Positions 16,312 to 28,323 of a DNA stretch of 64,000 bases are shown piece by piece. Source of the DNA: Pseudomonas sp. JM0905a (GTDB lineage Bacteria > Pseudomonadota > Gammaproteobacteria > Pseudomonadales > Pseudomonadaceae); the NCBI RefSeq assembly GCF_014700075.1, contig NZ_JACXBU010000003.1:372001-436000 (forward strand). The letters are read 5' to 3'. Position 1 is the stretch's first letter, and every line of letters starts with the position of its first letter. The notes beneath the pieces are model-generated. The model was not told where the DNA came from. It worked only from the letters and a program-made list of their open reading frames with translations, and ran no database searches. A program made the translations under genes and the position numbers.

Positions 16312-16731
16312 CCGACCCGGCGCGGGTGATGGTGTTTCCGCGCGCCCAACGTCGTTTCTTCTCAATCGCTAGCAGGGTTGCGTGACGCGTATTTTCGCGG
16401 TTTGGCACTGCGCTGGACCCAACGGGTGACATTGCCCTCGTTGTCGAACCTGTTGGCGGACACTGATCGCGCGCTCCCAGGACAACAAGTCCGTCCGGAC
16501 TGAGCAAAGCAACCCTTGAAGTGGAGGGTTCCGTCAACTTCTCCCCGAGCATTCGAAAGCACCAGGCGGCCAGGCTGGATATGCCCTGGTGAAACCATTG
16601 TCTTCCTGAGCGCTGTGCCTACCGGTCTTTAAGATATGGCTGACAAGGATGGGTTTTATACTTTAGCGCGCTCTACCAGTTCCGAGGCAGGACTGGTTTG
16701 TTGTCTGTAATGTAATGGGAGTGGAGTTAGG
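16312..16731. other. 420-bp non-coding, compositionally shifted stretch upstream of fimbrial gene
   Basis: Nothing assignable. A minus-strand open frame at 16362-16598 (78 codons, ending RNPASD) has no ribosome-binding site and resembles nothing I know; it may be a gene remnant. Base composition becomes visibly more AT-rich toward the fimbrial gene. TATACT at 16657-16662 could be a -10 box, but no well-spaced -35 accompanies it. Confidence 0.5.
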
Positions 16732-17745
16732 TTGAAAAGTCAGTTGGCGCTGCGAGTGATGCTCGCCTCTATAGGATTGATGTTTTCTTGGGATGCATTG
16801 GCACTTTGTACCAGTGATAAACCTTTGATCAATATTGAGTTCCCCGGGATTATGGATATTCAGGGTGATGCTCCCGTGGGAACTGTAATTGCCAAATCAA
16901 GAGCTGCGCACACTGTGACTTGCCGCCCGCCAGTCCTGGAGCTTGGCCAATATACGATGGCTATCTACCTGTCTGCGGACAATGCTGTATCGGGTGGACC
17001 CGTAGACGGTTTGTATGCGGTGGTGCCAACTGGAACACCGGGAATTGGGCTGCGTTGGGTCAATACGACATCTCAAGCAGGTCCCAAAGCCATGACAAAC
17101 ACCAGACTTAACGATACGTCCACTCAAAGAGGTATCCGACATCCATCCGAAGATGTCACCAGCATCGAAGTTCATTACTTTGAAGAGGAATTCGAATTGG
17201 TGAAAACGGGTAAATTGCTAATGGGGGGGAATCTATTCACCATTCCACCGATTTCATTGAAACAGGCAGGCGGCAATAATATTCGTCCTGATGAACCGGT
17301 TTATACCATCTCCTTCCCTGGTTCCATGGTTGTTACCAGTGCCTCTTGCTCGTTGGTCAAGGATGTCGTCAAGGTAGATATGAAGGAAGTCGCGAGCAGT
17401 GATTTTTCAGGTGCAGGCAGCACGACAGAAGAAATCCCGTTCTCAATTGATTTTGATTGCATATCGGGGGCCAGGATCAATCTGGAGTTCGACGGTACCC
17501 TGCAGATTCAGCAGTTCCCTGGCGCCATCAGCCTTTCTAGCGATTCAACTGCAGAGGGTGTCGGTATTCGTATCACCAACCAGGAGTCCGGCCAGCCGGT
17601 GACGTTTGGAAAACCCATGTTCATGCGGGAGGCAGTTGAAGGTAAACAATCTCTCGACTTCTCGGCCAGCTATCTCCAAACGGATCGGCATATAACACCC
17701 GGAGCGGCAAACGGGGCGCTCACCTTCATCGCGACGTACCTGTGA
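16732..17745 (+). CDS. Orphan fimbrial adhesin-like protein (type 1 pilus tip family)
   Basis: 337 residues. Signal peptide of about 24 residues ending DALA. The N-terminal half (to about 190) has a cysteine pair (LCTSD, TVTCRPP) and would be the receptor domain. The C-terminal half has the FimA/FimH-type pilin pattern: SASC...VDMKEV, EEIPFSIDFDC, INLEFDGT, and the terminal aromatic strand GALTFIATYL used for chaperone binding. Start TTG 16732 is supported by GGAG five bases upstream; no in-frame ATG precedes it. No chaperone or usher gene is in the window. Codon use is clearly more AT-rich than neighbours, suggesting horizontal acquisition. A run of seven G occurs at 17223-17229. Confidence 0.8.
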   Translation: MKSQLALRVMLASIGLMFSWDALALCTSDKPLINIEFPGIMDIQGDAPVGTVIAKSRAAHTVTCRPPVLELGQYTMAIYLSADNAVSGGPVDGLYAVVPTGTPGIGLRWVNTTSQAGPKAMTNTRLNDTSTQRGIRHPSEDVTSIEVHYFEEEFELVKTGKLLMGGNLFTIPPISLKQAGGNNIRPDEPVYTISFPGSMVVTSASCSLVKDVVKVDMKEVASSDFSGAGSTTEEIPFSIDFDCISGARINLEFDGTLQIQQFPGAISLSSDSTAEGVGIRITNQESGQPVTFGKPMFMREAVEGKQSLDFSASYLQTDRHITPGAANGALTFIATYL

Positions 17746-17874
17746 ATCCCGGCCGTTGCGCAGTGGCGTGTTTGGTTTTCAGCTTGGGAAACAACCCGAC
17801 ATCGAAAAGATTTCCCGCCCACAACTGAGGTTGACTATCATTCAGCCTTTGTCGCCACACAAGAGGCTCCTGCA

Positions 17875-18876
17875 ATGCGGGTACGTAAGTCCCTTTTCGC
17901 GCTCCTGGCGCTGTCCGCCGCCGCTGTTTCGGCCCAGGCCGCCGATGAAGTGGTGGTCTACTCCTCGCGGATCGATGAGCTGATCAAGCCGGTATTCGAT
18001 GCCTACACCGTCAAGACGGGCGTGCAGATCAAGTTCATCACCGACAAGGAAGCTCCGCTGATGCAGCGGATCAAGGCCGAGGGCGATAACGGCGTAGCCG
18101 ATCTGCTGCTAACCGTGGACGCCGGCAACCTCTGGCAGGCCGAGCAGATGGGCATCCTTCAGCCGTTCACCTCGCCGACCATCGACGCCAACATTCCGCC
18201 CCAGTACCGCGCCGGCAGCCATGCCTGGACCGGTCTGTCGCTGCGCGCGCGGACCATCGTCTATTCCACCGAGCGAGTGAAGCCGGAAGAGCTGTCCACC
18301 TACGAGGCGCTGGCCGACAAGAACTGGGAAGGCCGCCTCTGCCTGCGTACCGCGAAGAAGGTCTACAACCAGTCCCTGACCGCCACCCTGATCGAAACCC
18401 ATGGCGCGGCCAAGACCGAGGAAATCCTCCAGGGCTGGGTGAACAACCTGGCCACCGACGTGTTTGCCGACGATAACGCCGTGATCCAGGCGGTGGATGC
18501 CGGCCAGTGCGACGTGGGCATCGTCAATACCTACTACTACGGCCGCCTGCACAAGGAAAACCCGGAGCTGCGGGTGAAGATCTTCTGGCCGAACCAGGCT
18601 GATCGCGGTGTGCACGTCAACCTGTCGGGCGTCGGCCTGACCAAGCACGCGCCGCACCCCGAGGCCGCCAAGGCCCTGGTGGAGTGGATGACCACCGACG
18701 AGGCGCAGAGCCTGTTCGCCGGCATCAACCAGGAGTTCCCGGCCAACCCGAAGGTCAAGCCGTCGGATGAAGTCGCCGCCTGGGGCAGTTTCAAGGCCGA
18801 CACCATCCCGGTGGAAGTGGCCGGCAAGCGCCAGGCCGAGGCCATCAAGATGATGGATCGCGTCGGCTGGAACTGA
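17875..18876 (+). CDS. Fe(III) ABC transporter periplasmic binding protein (FbpA/FutA type)
   Basis: 333 residues with signal peptide [22 protein letters not shown]. Mature start [19 protein letters not shown] and the tyrosine cluster NTYYYGRL (Tyr220-222), which coordinates ferric iron in FbpA/FutA proteins, are both present. It delivers Fe3+ to the permease encoded next. A 10-bp hairpin lies between the two genes, which would favour a higher level of the binding protein than of the permease. Corresponds in position to PAO1 PA5217. Confidence 0.93.
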   Translation: MRVRKSLFALLALSAAAVSAQAADEVVVYSSRIDELIKPVFDAYTVKTGVQIKFITDKEAPLMQRIKAEGDNGVADLLLTVDAGNLWQAEQMGILQPFTSPTIDANIPPQYRAGSHAWTGLSLRARTIVYSTERVKPEELSTYEALADKNWEGRLCLRTAKKVYNQSLTATLIETHGAAKTEEILQGWVNNLATDVFADDNAVIQAVDAGQCDVGIVNTYYYGRLHKENPELRVKIFWPNQADRGVHVNLSGVGLTKHAPHPEAAKALVEWMTTDEAQSLFAGINQEFPANPKVKPSDEVAAWGSFKADTIPVEVAGKRQAEAIKMMDRVGWN

Positions 18877-18899
18877 TCCACCGCACTGCCGCTATACTC

Positions 18900-18924
18900 G
18901 ACGCCCCGGCCAGTCCGGGGCGTC
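18900..18924 (+). terminator. Attenuating hairpin between iron binding-protein and permease genes
   Basis: GACGCCCCGG pairs perfectly with CCGGGGCGTC (loop CCAGT), followed by CTGTTT. It may stop part of the transcripts or protect the 3' end of the binding-protein mRNA. Confidence 0.7.
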
Positions 18925-18949
18925 CTGTTTCGATCCCCGAGAGGTTTGC

Positions 18950-20569
18950 GTGGCCCATCCCGCCCAGCGTCGCTGGTATCCCATCAGCTTTGCCGTCGCC
19001 TTCCTGGTTCTGCTGCCCCTGAGCGTCCTGCTGCTGTCCTGGGGCGAAGTGGATGGGGAAATCTGGTCCCACCTGTGGGACACCCAGATGCCGCGCCTGC
19101 TGGGCAATACCCTGGTGCTGGTCACGGGCGTGTCGGTGGGCGTGACCGTGATCGGCGTCAGCCTGGCCTGGCTTACCAGCCTCTGCGAATTCCCCGGCCG
19201 GCGCTGGCTGGACTGGGCGCTCATGCTGCCCTTCGCCGTACCGGCCTACGTGCTGGCTTTCGTCTTCATCGGCCTGTTCGATTTCTCCGGCCCGGTGCAG
19301 ACCCTGCTCCGCGAGTGGTTCGGCAGTGGTCTGCGATTGCCGCGGGTGCGCTCGACCGGTGGGGTGATCACGGTGCTGGTGCTGGTCTTCTATCCGTACG
19401 TCTACCTGCTGGCCCGCGCCGCGTTCCTGGCCCAGGGCAAGGGGCTGATGGAAGCCGCCCGGGTGCTTGGGCAATCGCCCTGGCAGGCGTTCTGGCGGGT
19501 CGCCCTGCCCATGGCGCGACCGGCCATCGGCGCCGGCCTGGCCCTGGCGGTCATGGAAACCCTGGCGGACTTCGGCGCCGTGGCAGTGTTCAACTTCGAC
19601 ACCTTCACCACTGCCATCTACAAGACCTGGTACGGCTTCTTCAGCCTCTCCAGCGCCGCCCAGCTGGCCAGCCTGCTGCTGCTCGGCGTCTGCCTGGTGC
19701 TCTATGGCGAGCGCCGCGCCCGGGGCGCCAGCCGCCCGGCCAGCGAGCGGCCCCGGGGCAAGGCCCTTTACCACCTGCACGGGATCAAGGCCCTGGCGGC
19801 GACCTTCTGGTGCTCCCTGGTATTCGCCTGCGCCTTCGTCATTCCCATGCTGCAACTGCTGGTGTGGTTCTGGCAGCGTGGCCGCTTCGACCTCGACGAG
19901 CGCTACGCCGGGCTGATCCTGCACACCCTCTACCTCGGCGGCATGGCCGCGCTGCTCACCGTCTGCGTGGCACTGCTGCTGGCTTTCGCCCGCCGCCTGG
20001 CGCCGGCCCGACCGGTGCGCGCCGCCGTCGGCCTGGCCAACCTCGGCTACGCGCTGCCGGGCTCCGTGCTGGCGGTGTCCCTCATGCTCGCCTTCAGCTA
20101 CCTCGATAAACACCTGGTGATCCCCCTGTCCGGCTGGCTCGGCGGTGCCGGCAAGCCGCTGCTGCTGGGCAGCCTCGGCGCGCTGCTGCTGGCCTACCTG
20201 GTGCGCTTCATGGCGGTGGCCTACGGTCCGCTGGAAAACGGCCTCGCGCGCATCCGTCCGTCGCTGCCGGAGGCTTCCCGCAGCCTCGGCGTCGGCGGCC
20301 CGGCGCTGTTCTTCCGTGTCTACCTGCCGTTGCTGGTGCCGGGTACCCTGAGCGCCGCGTTGCTGGTGTTCGTCGACGTCCTCAAGGAAATGCCCGCCAC
20401 CCTGCTGATGCGTCCCTTCGGTTGGGACACCCTGGCCGTACGCATCTTCGAAATGACCAGCGAAGGGGAATGGGCCCGCGCCGCATTGCCCGCCCTGACC
20501 CTGGTGCTGGTCGGCCTGCTGCCGGTGATCGGCTTGATACGCCGTTCGGCACGACGGATCGGCCACTGA
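18950..20569 (+). CDS. Fe(III) ABC transporter permease, fused two-domain type
   Basis: 539 residues with about 12 hydrophobic segments, made of two homologous permease halves each with an EAA-like loop (EAARVLGQSPWQAFWRVALPMARPAI near 175; EASRSLGVGGPALFFRVYLPLLVPGTL near 445). This duplicated layout is characteristic of FbpB/HitB-like ferric iron permeases. Start GTG 18950 follows GAGAGG at six bases. No ATPase gene is adjacent in the window, so the ATPase must be encoded elsewhere, as for PAO1 PA5216. Confidence 0.93.
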   Translation: MAHPAQRRWYPISFAVAFLVLLPLSVLLLSWGEVDGEIWSHLWDTQMPRLLGNTLVLVTGVSVGVTVIGVSLAWLTSLCEFPGRRWLDWALMLPFAVPAYVLAFVFIGLFDFSGPVQTLLREWFGSGLRLPRVRSTGGVITVLVLVFYPYVYLLARAAFLAQGKGLMEAARVLGQSPWQAFWRVALPMARPAIGAGLALAVMETLADFGAVAVFNFDTFTTAIYKTWYGFFSLSSAAQLASLLLLGVCLVLYGERRARGASRPASERPRGKALYHLHGIKALAATFWCSLVFACAFVIPMLQLLVWFWQRGRFDLDERYAGLILHTLYLGGMAALLTVCVALLLAFARRLAPARPVRAAVGLANLGYALPGSVLAVSLMLAFSYLDKHLVIPLSGWLGGAGKPLLLGSLGALLLAYLVRFMAVAYGPLENGLARIRPSLPEASRSLGVGGPALFFRVYLPLLVPGTLSAALLVFVDVLKEMPATLLMRPFGWDTLAVRIFEMTSEGEWARAALPALTLVLVGLLPVIGLIRRSARRIGH

Positions 20570-20787
20570 ACGCGGTGGGACAAGGGGTGGCGAGTTCGGC
20601 GCAGGCAGGGCTCGATGGCAATTTGCTAATACGCGACCACACTTTTTGCTGACTGCCAGCCGGAGTGTCCACTGCCCTACCTTGCGGCTACAATGCGCGC
20701 CATTCGTTGCGGCCCCCCAGCTGCGGCAGCGGATGATCCCGCGCCCAAGGTCCGCCGCATCCTCGCCAAGCCCGGAAGGAGAAACCC

Positions 20788-21870
20788 ATGGGACAGCGCA
20801 CTCCATTGCACGACCAGCACCTGGCGCTGGGAGCCAAGATGGTCGATTTCGGCGGCTGGGACATGCCGCTGCACTACGGTTCCCAGGTGGAGGAGCACCA
20901 CCAGGTGCGCCGCGATTGCGGCGTCTTCGATGTCTCCCACATGACCGTCGTCGACGTGTCCGGCGCCCAGGCCAAGGCCTGGCTCCAGTACCTGCTGGCC
21001 AACGATGTCGAGCGCCTGCAAACCCCCGGCAAGGCCCTGTACAGCGCCATGCTCAATGAGCAGGGCGGAGTGATCGACGACCTGATCGTCTACCTCACCG
21101 GCTTCGGCTATCGCCTGGTGGTCAATGCAGCCACCCGCGACAAGGATCTGGCCTGGATGCAGGCCCACAGCCAGGGCTTCGACGTCCGGCTCGACGAGCG
21201 TGCCGACCTGGCCGTGCTGGCTATCCAGGGCCCCAGCGCCCGCACCAAGGTGGCCGAGCTGGTGAGCACCGAGCGCGCGTCGCTGATCCACGAACTGAAA
21301 CCCTTCCAGGGCCTGCCGGAAGGCGACTGGTTCGTTGCCCGCACCGGTTACACCGGTGAAGACGGCCTGGAAATCATGCTCCCCGCCGATCAGGCCGCCG
21401 GCTTCTTCAACGAACTGGTGGGCGCCGGCATCGCCCCCATTGGCCTCGGCGCCCGCGACACCCTGCGCCTGGAGGCCGGCATGAACCTCTACGGCCAGGA
21501 CATGAGCGAAGAGGCCTCCCCGCTGGTGTCCAACATGGCCTGGACCGTTGCCTGGGAACCCGAAACCCGTGACTTCATCGGCCGTCAGGCCCTCGAAGCA
21601 GAACGCGCCACCGGCGTGGCCAGCAAGCTGGTCGGCCTGGTGCTGGAAGAGCGCGGTGTGCTGCGTGCCCATCAGGTGGTACGGGTAGAGGGCGTGGGCG
21701 AGGGCGAGATCACCAGTGGCAGCTTCTCCCCGACCCTGAACAAATCCATCGCCATGGCGCGGCTGCCGATGGCCGCCGGCGAGCGTGCCGAAGTGGAAAT
21801 ACGCGGCAAGTGGTTCCCGGTACGCATCGTGCGGCCGAACTTCGTGCGCAATGGCAAAGCCTTGATCTAA
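20788..21870 (+). CDS. gcvT: Glycine cleavage system T protein (aminomethyltransferase)
   Basis: 360 residues. Transfers the methylene group from H-protein-bound aminomethyl to tetrahydrofolate, releasing ammonia. Recognised by [48 protein letters not shown] and [27 protein letters not shown] is seven bases before ATG. A TACAAT hexamer at 20689-20694 could be a -10 element in the 218-bp upstream gap; no recognisable glycine riboswitch was seen there. Confidence 0.96.
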   Translation: MGQRTPLHDQHLALGAKMVDFGGWDMPLHYGSQVEEHHQVRRDCGVFDVSHMTVVDVSGAQAKAWLQYLLANDVERLQTPGKALYSAMLNEQGGVIDDLIVYLTGFGYRLVVNAATRDKDLAWMQAHSQGFDVRLDERADLAVLAIQGPSARTKVAELVSTERASLIHELKPFQGLPEGDWFVARTGYTGEDGLEIMLPADQAAGFFNELVGAGIAPIGLGARDTLRLEAGMNLYGQDMSEEASPLVSNMAWTVAWEPETRDFIGRQALEAERATGVASKLVGLVLEERGVLRAHQVVRVEGVGEGEITSGSFSPTLNKSIAMARLPMAAGERAEVEIRGKWFPVRIVRPNFVRNGKALI

Positions 21871-21913
21871 ATTTGCAGGCGGGCCATCCGCCACAGTCTC
21901 TGAGGAATTCGAC

Positions 21914-22303
21914 ATGAGCAACATCCCCGCTGAACTGCGTTACGCCCCCAGCCACGAGTGGGCCCGTCTGGAAGCCGATGGCATCGTTACCGTGGGCATC
22001 ACCGACCATGCCCAGGAAGCCCTGGGCGACGTGGTATTCGTCGAGCTGCCGGAAGTCGGCAAGACCCTGGCCGCTGGTCAGGAAGCCGGCGTGGTGGAGT
22101 CGGTGAAGGCCGCTTCCGACATCTACGCGCCGATCGGCGGTGAAGTGATCGCCGTGAACGAAGGCGTCAGTGATGCCCCCGAGAGCGTCAACAGCGATCC
22201 GTACGGCTCCTGGTTCTTCAAGCTCAAGCCGAGCAACGTCGCCGAGCTGGACAAACTGCTCGATGCCGCCTCCTACAAGGCAGCCGCCGACGCCGATAGC
22301 TGA
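21914..22303 (+). CDS. gcvH: Glycine cleavage system H protein
   Basis: 129 residues. Lipoylated shuttle protein of the glycine cleavage complex. The lipoyl lysine is Lys65 in [13 protein letters not shown]. The N-terminal [13 protein letters not shown] and the central [13 protein letters not shown] are standard. It follows gcvT by 43 bases and is separated from gcvP by a strong terminator hairpin, so expression of gcvTH and gcvP may be uneven. Confidence 0.97.
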   Translation: MSNIPAELRYAPSHEWARLEADGIVTVGITDHAQEALGDVVFVELPEVGKTLAAGQEAGVVESVKAASDIYAPIGGEVIAVNEGVSDAPESVNSDPYGSWFFKLKPSNVAELDKLLDAASYKAAADADS

Positions 22304-22320
22304 TTCACCCGCTATCCTTC

Positions 22321-22347
22321 AAAAAGCCTCGCTAGTCGAGGCTTTTT
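22321..22347 (+). terminator. Rho-independent terminator between gcvH and gcvP
   Basis: AAAAAGCCTCG pairs with CGAGGCTTTTT over a CTAGT loop, followed by GTTTTTTG. It ends about 30 bases before the gcvP start, so gcvP depends on read-through or on a promoter inside or near this element. Confidence 0.9.
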
Positions 22348-22379
22348 GTTTTTTGATGCGGCCAAACGAGGTTCTGCCC

Positions 22380-25256
<2,877 letters not shown>

Positions 25257-25296
25257 CCACCGGCCGGCCTGCACGGAAAATCCACTGGTCAATCAG

Positions 25297-25318
25297 GCGG
25301 CCCGGAATCCCGGGCCGC
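25297..25318. terminator. Hairpin between gcvP and oprD-like gene
   Basis: GCGGCCCGG pairs perfectly with CCGGGCCGC (loop AATC) between convergent genes, with CTTCCTTCC after it on the plus strand. Probable shared terminator. Confidence 0.75.
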
Positions 25319-25325
25319 TTCCTTC

Positions 25326-26624
25326 CTACCAGATCGGCAGGCTGTAGGTGACCAGCACCCGCGTCTGGTTCTCGTCCCTGAAGGCTGCGCCGGTTGGAAA
25401 GTCATTGCGGTAGAACGACTGCCGCACCCGCAGACCCACATTGCGCAGCGGGCCGCTCTGGATCACGTAACCCATTTCCCATTGCAGCTCTCGTTCCTTG
25501 CGATTGGTCGCACCCAGGGCGGCCAGCTCGATGTGGTCACCCCGCACATAACGCAGGCGGCTGCTTAGCCCTGGAATGCCGGCGGCTGCAAAGTCGTAGT
25601 CGTGGATGGCCTGCCACATGCGTTCCTTGGCGTTCAAGTAGTCGGAACTCATGGTCGTTTCGCTGATGCCCATCAACTCGGTGCCGGAGATGTAAGGCGT
25701 TGCGGTGTCGCCCAATTGGTGGGCATAGCCCAGGGTGAAGCGGTTCCCACCCAGGCCATAGGCGAACTGCAAGGACAGGTGCTGGTTATCCACATTACCG
25801 GCGTCGGCACTGCCATTCTCGTCGCTGAAGAAGGCGCGCACATCGGTACTCAGGGTGCCCGGCCCCGCCGGCGTCTTGTGCAGGGCACCGAGGTAGCCCT
25901 GTTCATAGAGGTCGGCCACTTCCATGTAGTGGGCCTTGAGGGTGAGGGCCGGGCTGGCAGCGTAGTCGCCGCCGACGAAGGCCATGTGCGAGGTGGTGGC
26001 CCGGCCATTGAAGCGTCCATTGGGCGAGGCGACGGTCATGGCTTCGTAGTTGGTGGAATTGCGCTTGGCGATCCGGTCGACGTAGCCGGTGTGCAGGGTC
26101 AGCCCGTCGATCTGGTTGGACTGCAGGTAGGTTCCCCGGAAGGTCTGGGGCAGCAGGCGCGACGGGCTTGAAAGGGCGGAAGGCAGGGCCAGGGTCAGGT
26201 CTCCGGCCTGCACCAGCGACTTGTCGACCTTGATCTTGCCGGTGAGCCCCAGTCGCGAGTACTCGTCGGCGGCGCGGCCGCTGCTGGCGGAAACCGGCAG
26301 CAGTTCGGTGCCGCTGCGGTCTGGTGAAGAGTCCAGCTTGACCCCCAGTAGCCCAGTGACGTCGAGTCCGAACCCCACGGGACCCGGTGTGAAGCCCGAT
26401 TGCAGCTTGAGAATGAAGCCCTGAGCCCATTCGCGGGCCTCGGACTTGGCGCCATCGTCCTGGTAGTCACGGTCCAGGTAGTAGTTGCGCAGGGTCAGGG
26501 TGCCATGGCTGTCCTCGAAGAAACCCTGCGCCTGGGCGCCGGCCGTCATGACCGCGGCGGCGAGGGCGACCAGTTGGTATTTGGGCCGGGAACGGAACGA
26601 CGTGCTGTGCGAGCGTGCGGTCAT
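25326..26624 (-). CDS. OprD-family outer-membrane porin
   Basis: 432 residues. Signal peptide of about 32 residues ending AGAQA, then QGFFEDSHGTLTLRNYYLDRDY, the classic OprD mature N-terminus. Alternating beta strands run through the protein, and it ends LVTYSLPIW, a typical C-terminal strand. OprD/OpdK-type porins take up carboxylates and amino acids. It is divergent from an aromatic-acid MFS transporter and shares a candidate FerR operator in the 298-bp gap, so hydroxycinnamates or benzoates are likely cargo. The exact substrate is not readable. Confidence 0.93.
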   Translation of the reverse strand: MTARSHSTSFRSRPKYQLVALAAAVMTAGAQAQGFFEDSHGTLTLRNYYLDRDYQDDGAKSEAREWAQGFILKLQSGFTPGPVGFGLDVTGLLGVKLDSSPDRSGTELLPVSASSGRAADEYSRLGLTGKIKVDKSLVQAGDLTLALPSALSSPSRLLPQTFRGTYLQSNQIDGLTLHTGYVDRIAKRNSTNYEAMTVASPNGRFNGRATTSHMAFVGGDYAASPALTLKAHYMEVADLYEQGYLGALHKTPAGPGTLSTDVRAFFSDENGSADAGNVDNQHLSLQFAYGLGGNRFTLGYAHQLGDTATPYISGTELMGISETTMSSDYLNAKERMWQAIHDYDFAAAGIPGLSSRLRYVRGDHIELAALGATNRKERELQWEMGYVIQSGPLRNVGLRVRQSFYRNDFPTGAAFRDENQTRVLVTYSLPIW

Positions 26625-26922
26625 GGTGGAAGGCCTTTTTTGTTGTTGTGGGAGCGGCCGGCGGGTGGCCGTTGCGCCGGCAGCATGGGATTGCTTATCC
26701 CTGTTAGCAATTCAAAATGGCCGATAAACGAACGTTAAAAGCATTAACTAATTTCGTGTTTTAGTCATTTAAACCAATTAACACATTGATATTAATGGAT
26801 TTATTTAGGATTCATTGGTGGCAGGAGAAATGGGTGCGATTTTAGTTTTGTTTGTTAATCTTTTGTCGAGGCGCCTTCACAAGCGAGCGCCCGGTACAAC
26901 AACAATAAAAGCGAGGTTCTCC
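26625..26922. promoter_or_regulatory. AT-rich divergent control region, oprD-like / MFS transporter
   Basis: 298 bp with no gene, much richer in A+T than its flanks. It contains the candidate FerR palindrome at 26734-26752 and must hold the divergent promoters. Individual -35/-10 pairs could not be fixed with confidence. Confidence 0.65.
26734..26752 (-). promoter_or_regulatory. Candidate FerR operator, copy 1
   Basis: GTTA-N7-TAAC palindrome (26734-26748), overlapping TTAACTAAT, the reverse complement of the ATTAGTTAA nonamer also found before ech and ferR. About 110 bases from the oprD start and 170 from the MFS start. Confidence 0.65.
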
Positions 26923-28125
26923 ATGGAAACTGCATCCCGCCGATCGCGGCGTACCATCTTGCTGTGCTTCATCGTCGCCCTGATCGAAGGTCTCGACCTG
27001 CAATCCGCCGGTATCGCCGCCGCCGGCATCCGCGCTGCTTTCAACCTTGACCAGGCGATGATGGGCTGGATGTTCAGCGCCAGCATCATCGGCCTCCTGC
27101 CGGGGGCCTTCCTCGGCGGCTGCATCGCAGACCGCGTCGGCCGCAAGAAGGTACTGGTGGCCGCCGTGGTCCTATTCGGCATCTTCTCCCTGTGGACGGC
27201 ATACGCCGGCAGCCTGAACAGCCTGCTGATGGCGCGCTTTCTCACCGGCCTCGGACTCGGTGCGGCGCTGCCCAACCTCATCGCGCTTTGCGCCGAAGCG
27301 GTGGAAGAGCGTCAGCGCAGCACGGCCATCAGCATCATGTATTGCGGCGTCCCCCTGGGCGGGGCTACCGCAGCCCTGGTGGCCATGGCGGCTGGTGAAG
27401 CCTGGCAATGGGTGTTCATCGTCGGCGGTGTTGCGCCCCTGGCCATCGTGCCGCTAATGATCGCCATGCTTCCGGAGTCCACCGCTTTCAGCCGCCAGCA
27501 GCAAGGCGTCGCCGTGGCGCGCCCCTCCACCCTGACCGCCCTCTGCGGGGAAGGCCGCACCCGCGTCACCCTGTCCCTCTGGGTCAGCTACTTCTTCACC
27601 CTGACGGTGATGTACATGCTGCTCAACTGGCTGCCGTCGCTGCTGCTGGAACTGGGCTTCAGCAAGCCCCAGGCCGGTGTGGTGCAGATGGCGTTCAACA
27701 TCGGCGGGGCCATCGGCTCGCTGGCCGGCGGCGTGCTCCTGGATCGTTACAGCCGCAGGCTCGTGGTGCTGTGCATCTATGGCGGCCTGCTGCTGGCGCT
27801 GGCGGGCATCGGTCTGGCCGACAACCTCTCGGCCATGATCGCCGCAGGCTTTGCCGCCGGTGGCTTCGTCATGGCTGCGCAACTGGTGCTCTATGCACTG
27901 GCTCCGGCCTTTTACCCCACGCTGGTGCGAGCGACGGGCGTCGGTGCGGCAGTGGCCATCGGCCGCCTGGGCTCGGTGACCGGCCCGCTGGCCGCGGGCA
28001 AGATCCTGGCCGCCGGGGCTGGTACTGCTGGCGTGCTCACCGCGGCGGCTCCGGGCCTGCTGGTGGCGGCGGCGGTCATCCTGGCCCTGAATGCAGGTGC
28101 CAACCGTTCCCTGGCCTCGGCCTGA
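26923..28125 (+). CDS. MFS transporter, aromatic acid:H+ symporter (AAHS) type
   Basis: 400 residues with about 12 membrane helices. The first helix carries the AAHS signature EGLDLQSAGIAAAGI, and the loop after helix 2 reads GGCIADRVGRKKV, both seen in PcaK/MhpT-like carriers. Sited at the head of the ferulate cluster, it probably imports hydroxycinnamates (an hcnK-like role). ATG 26923 follows GCGAGG; the frame is open 36 codons further upstream, but that stretch lacks a ribosome-binding site and adds no family sequence. A long hairpin follows the stop. Confidence 0.9.
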   Translation: METASRRSRRTILLCFIVALIEGLDLQSAGIAAAGIRAAFNLDQAMMGWMFSASIIGLLPGAFLGGCIADRVGRKKVLVAAVVLFGIFSLWTAYAGSLNSLLMARFLTGLGLGAALPNLIALCAEAVEERQRSTAISIMYCGVPLGGATAALVAMAAGEAWQWVFIVGGVAPLAIVPLMIAMLPESTAFSRQQQGVAVARPSTLTALCGEGRTRVTLSLWVSYFFTLTVMYMLLNWLPSLLLELGFSKPQAGVVQMAFNIGGAIGSLAGGVLLDRYSRRLVVLCIYGGLLLALAGIGLADNLSAMIAAGFAAGGFVMAAQLVLYALAPAFYPTLVRATGVGAAVAIGRLGSVTGPLAAGKILAAGAGTAGVLTAAAPGLLVAAAVILALNAGANRSLASA

Positions 28126-28140
28126 CCCCTTGCGGATTCC

Positions 28141-28166
28141 GGCCCGGCGCCCCTGGGCGCCGGGCC
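28141..28166 (+). terminator. Strong GC hairpin after MFS gene
   Basis: GGCCCGGCGCCC pairs perfectly with GGGCGCCGGGCC, 15 bases after the stop. A T-tract is lacking, but stem strength suggests a transcript end separating the transporter from ech. Confidence 0.7.
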
Positions 28167-28256
28167 GTGGAAAGGTTTCTCCAATCAACTTAACCAAAGT
28201 AATCGTTCACTTCTCCAGGGCCTTAGAAGTGGTCCGATTAGCGAACACTCCAAATT

Positions 28257-28277
28257 ATTAGTTAATTGACATAACTA
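28257..28277 (+). promoter_or_regulatory. ech promoter -35 embedded in candidate FerR operator, copy 2
   Basis: TAGTTA (28259-28264) and TAACTA (28272-28277) form a perfect inverted repeat around ATTGACA. The consensus -35 hexamer TTGACA (28266-28271) lies inside it, so a bound MarR dimer would block polymerase. Starts with the shared nonamer ATTAGTTAA. The -10 is poor (around TACCGT at 28289). Confidence 0.75.
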
Positions 28278-28323
28278 TTTTGACGGCATACCGTTGAGCC
28301 CAACCACAACAAGCAGGTGTGAC

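Noticed and set aside
20570-20787. Possible glycine riboswitch upstream of gcvT
   Set aside because: The 218-bp leader was read for the paired aptamer cores typical of gcvT riboswitches; none was recognised. A covariance search would settle it.
18845-20806. 653-codon minus-strand frame opposite the iron permease
   Set aside because: His/Gln-rich translation typical of the antisense of a GC-rich gene; the plus-strand permease has clear motifs.
22170-22379. N-terminal extension of GcvP through gcvH
   Set aside because: The segment overlaps gcvH and a terminator; homology starts at ATG 22380.
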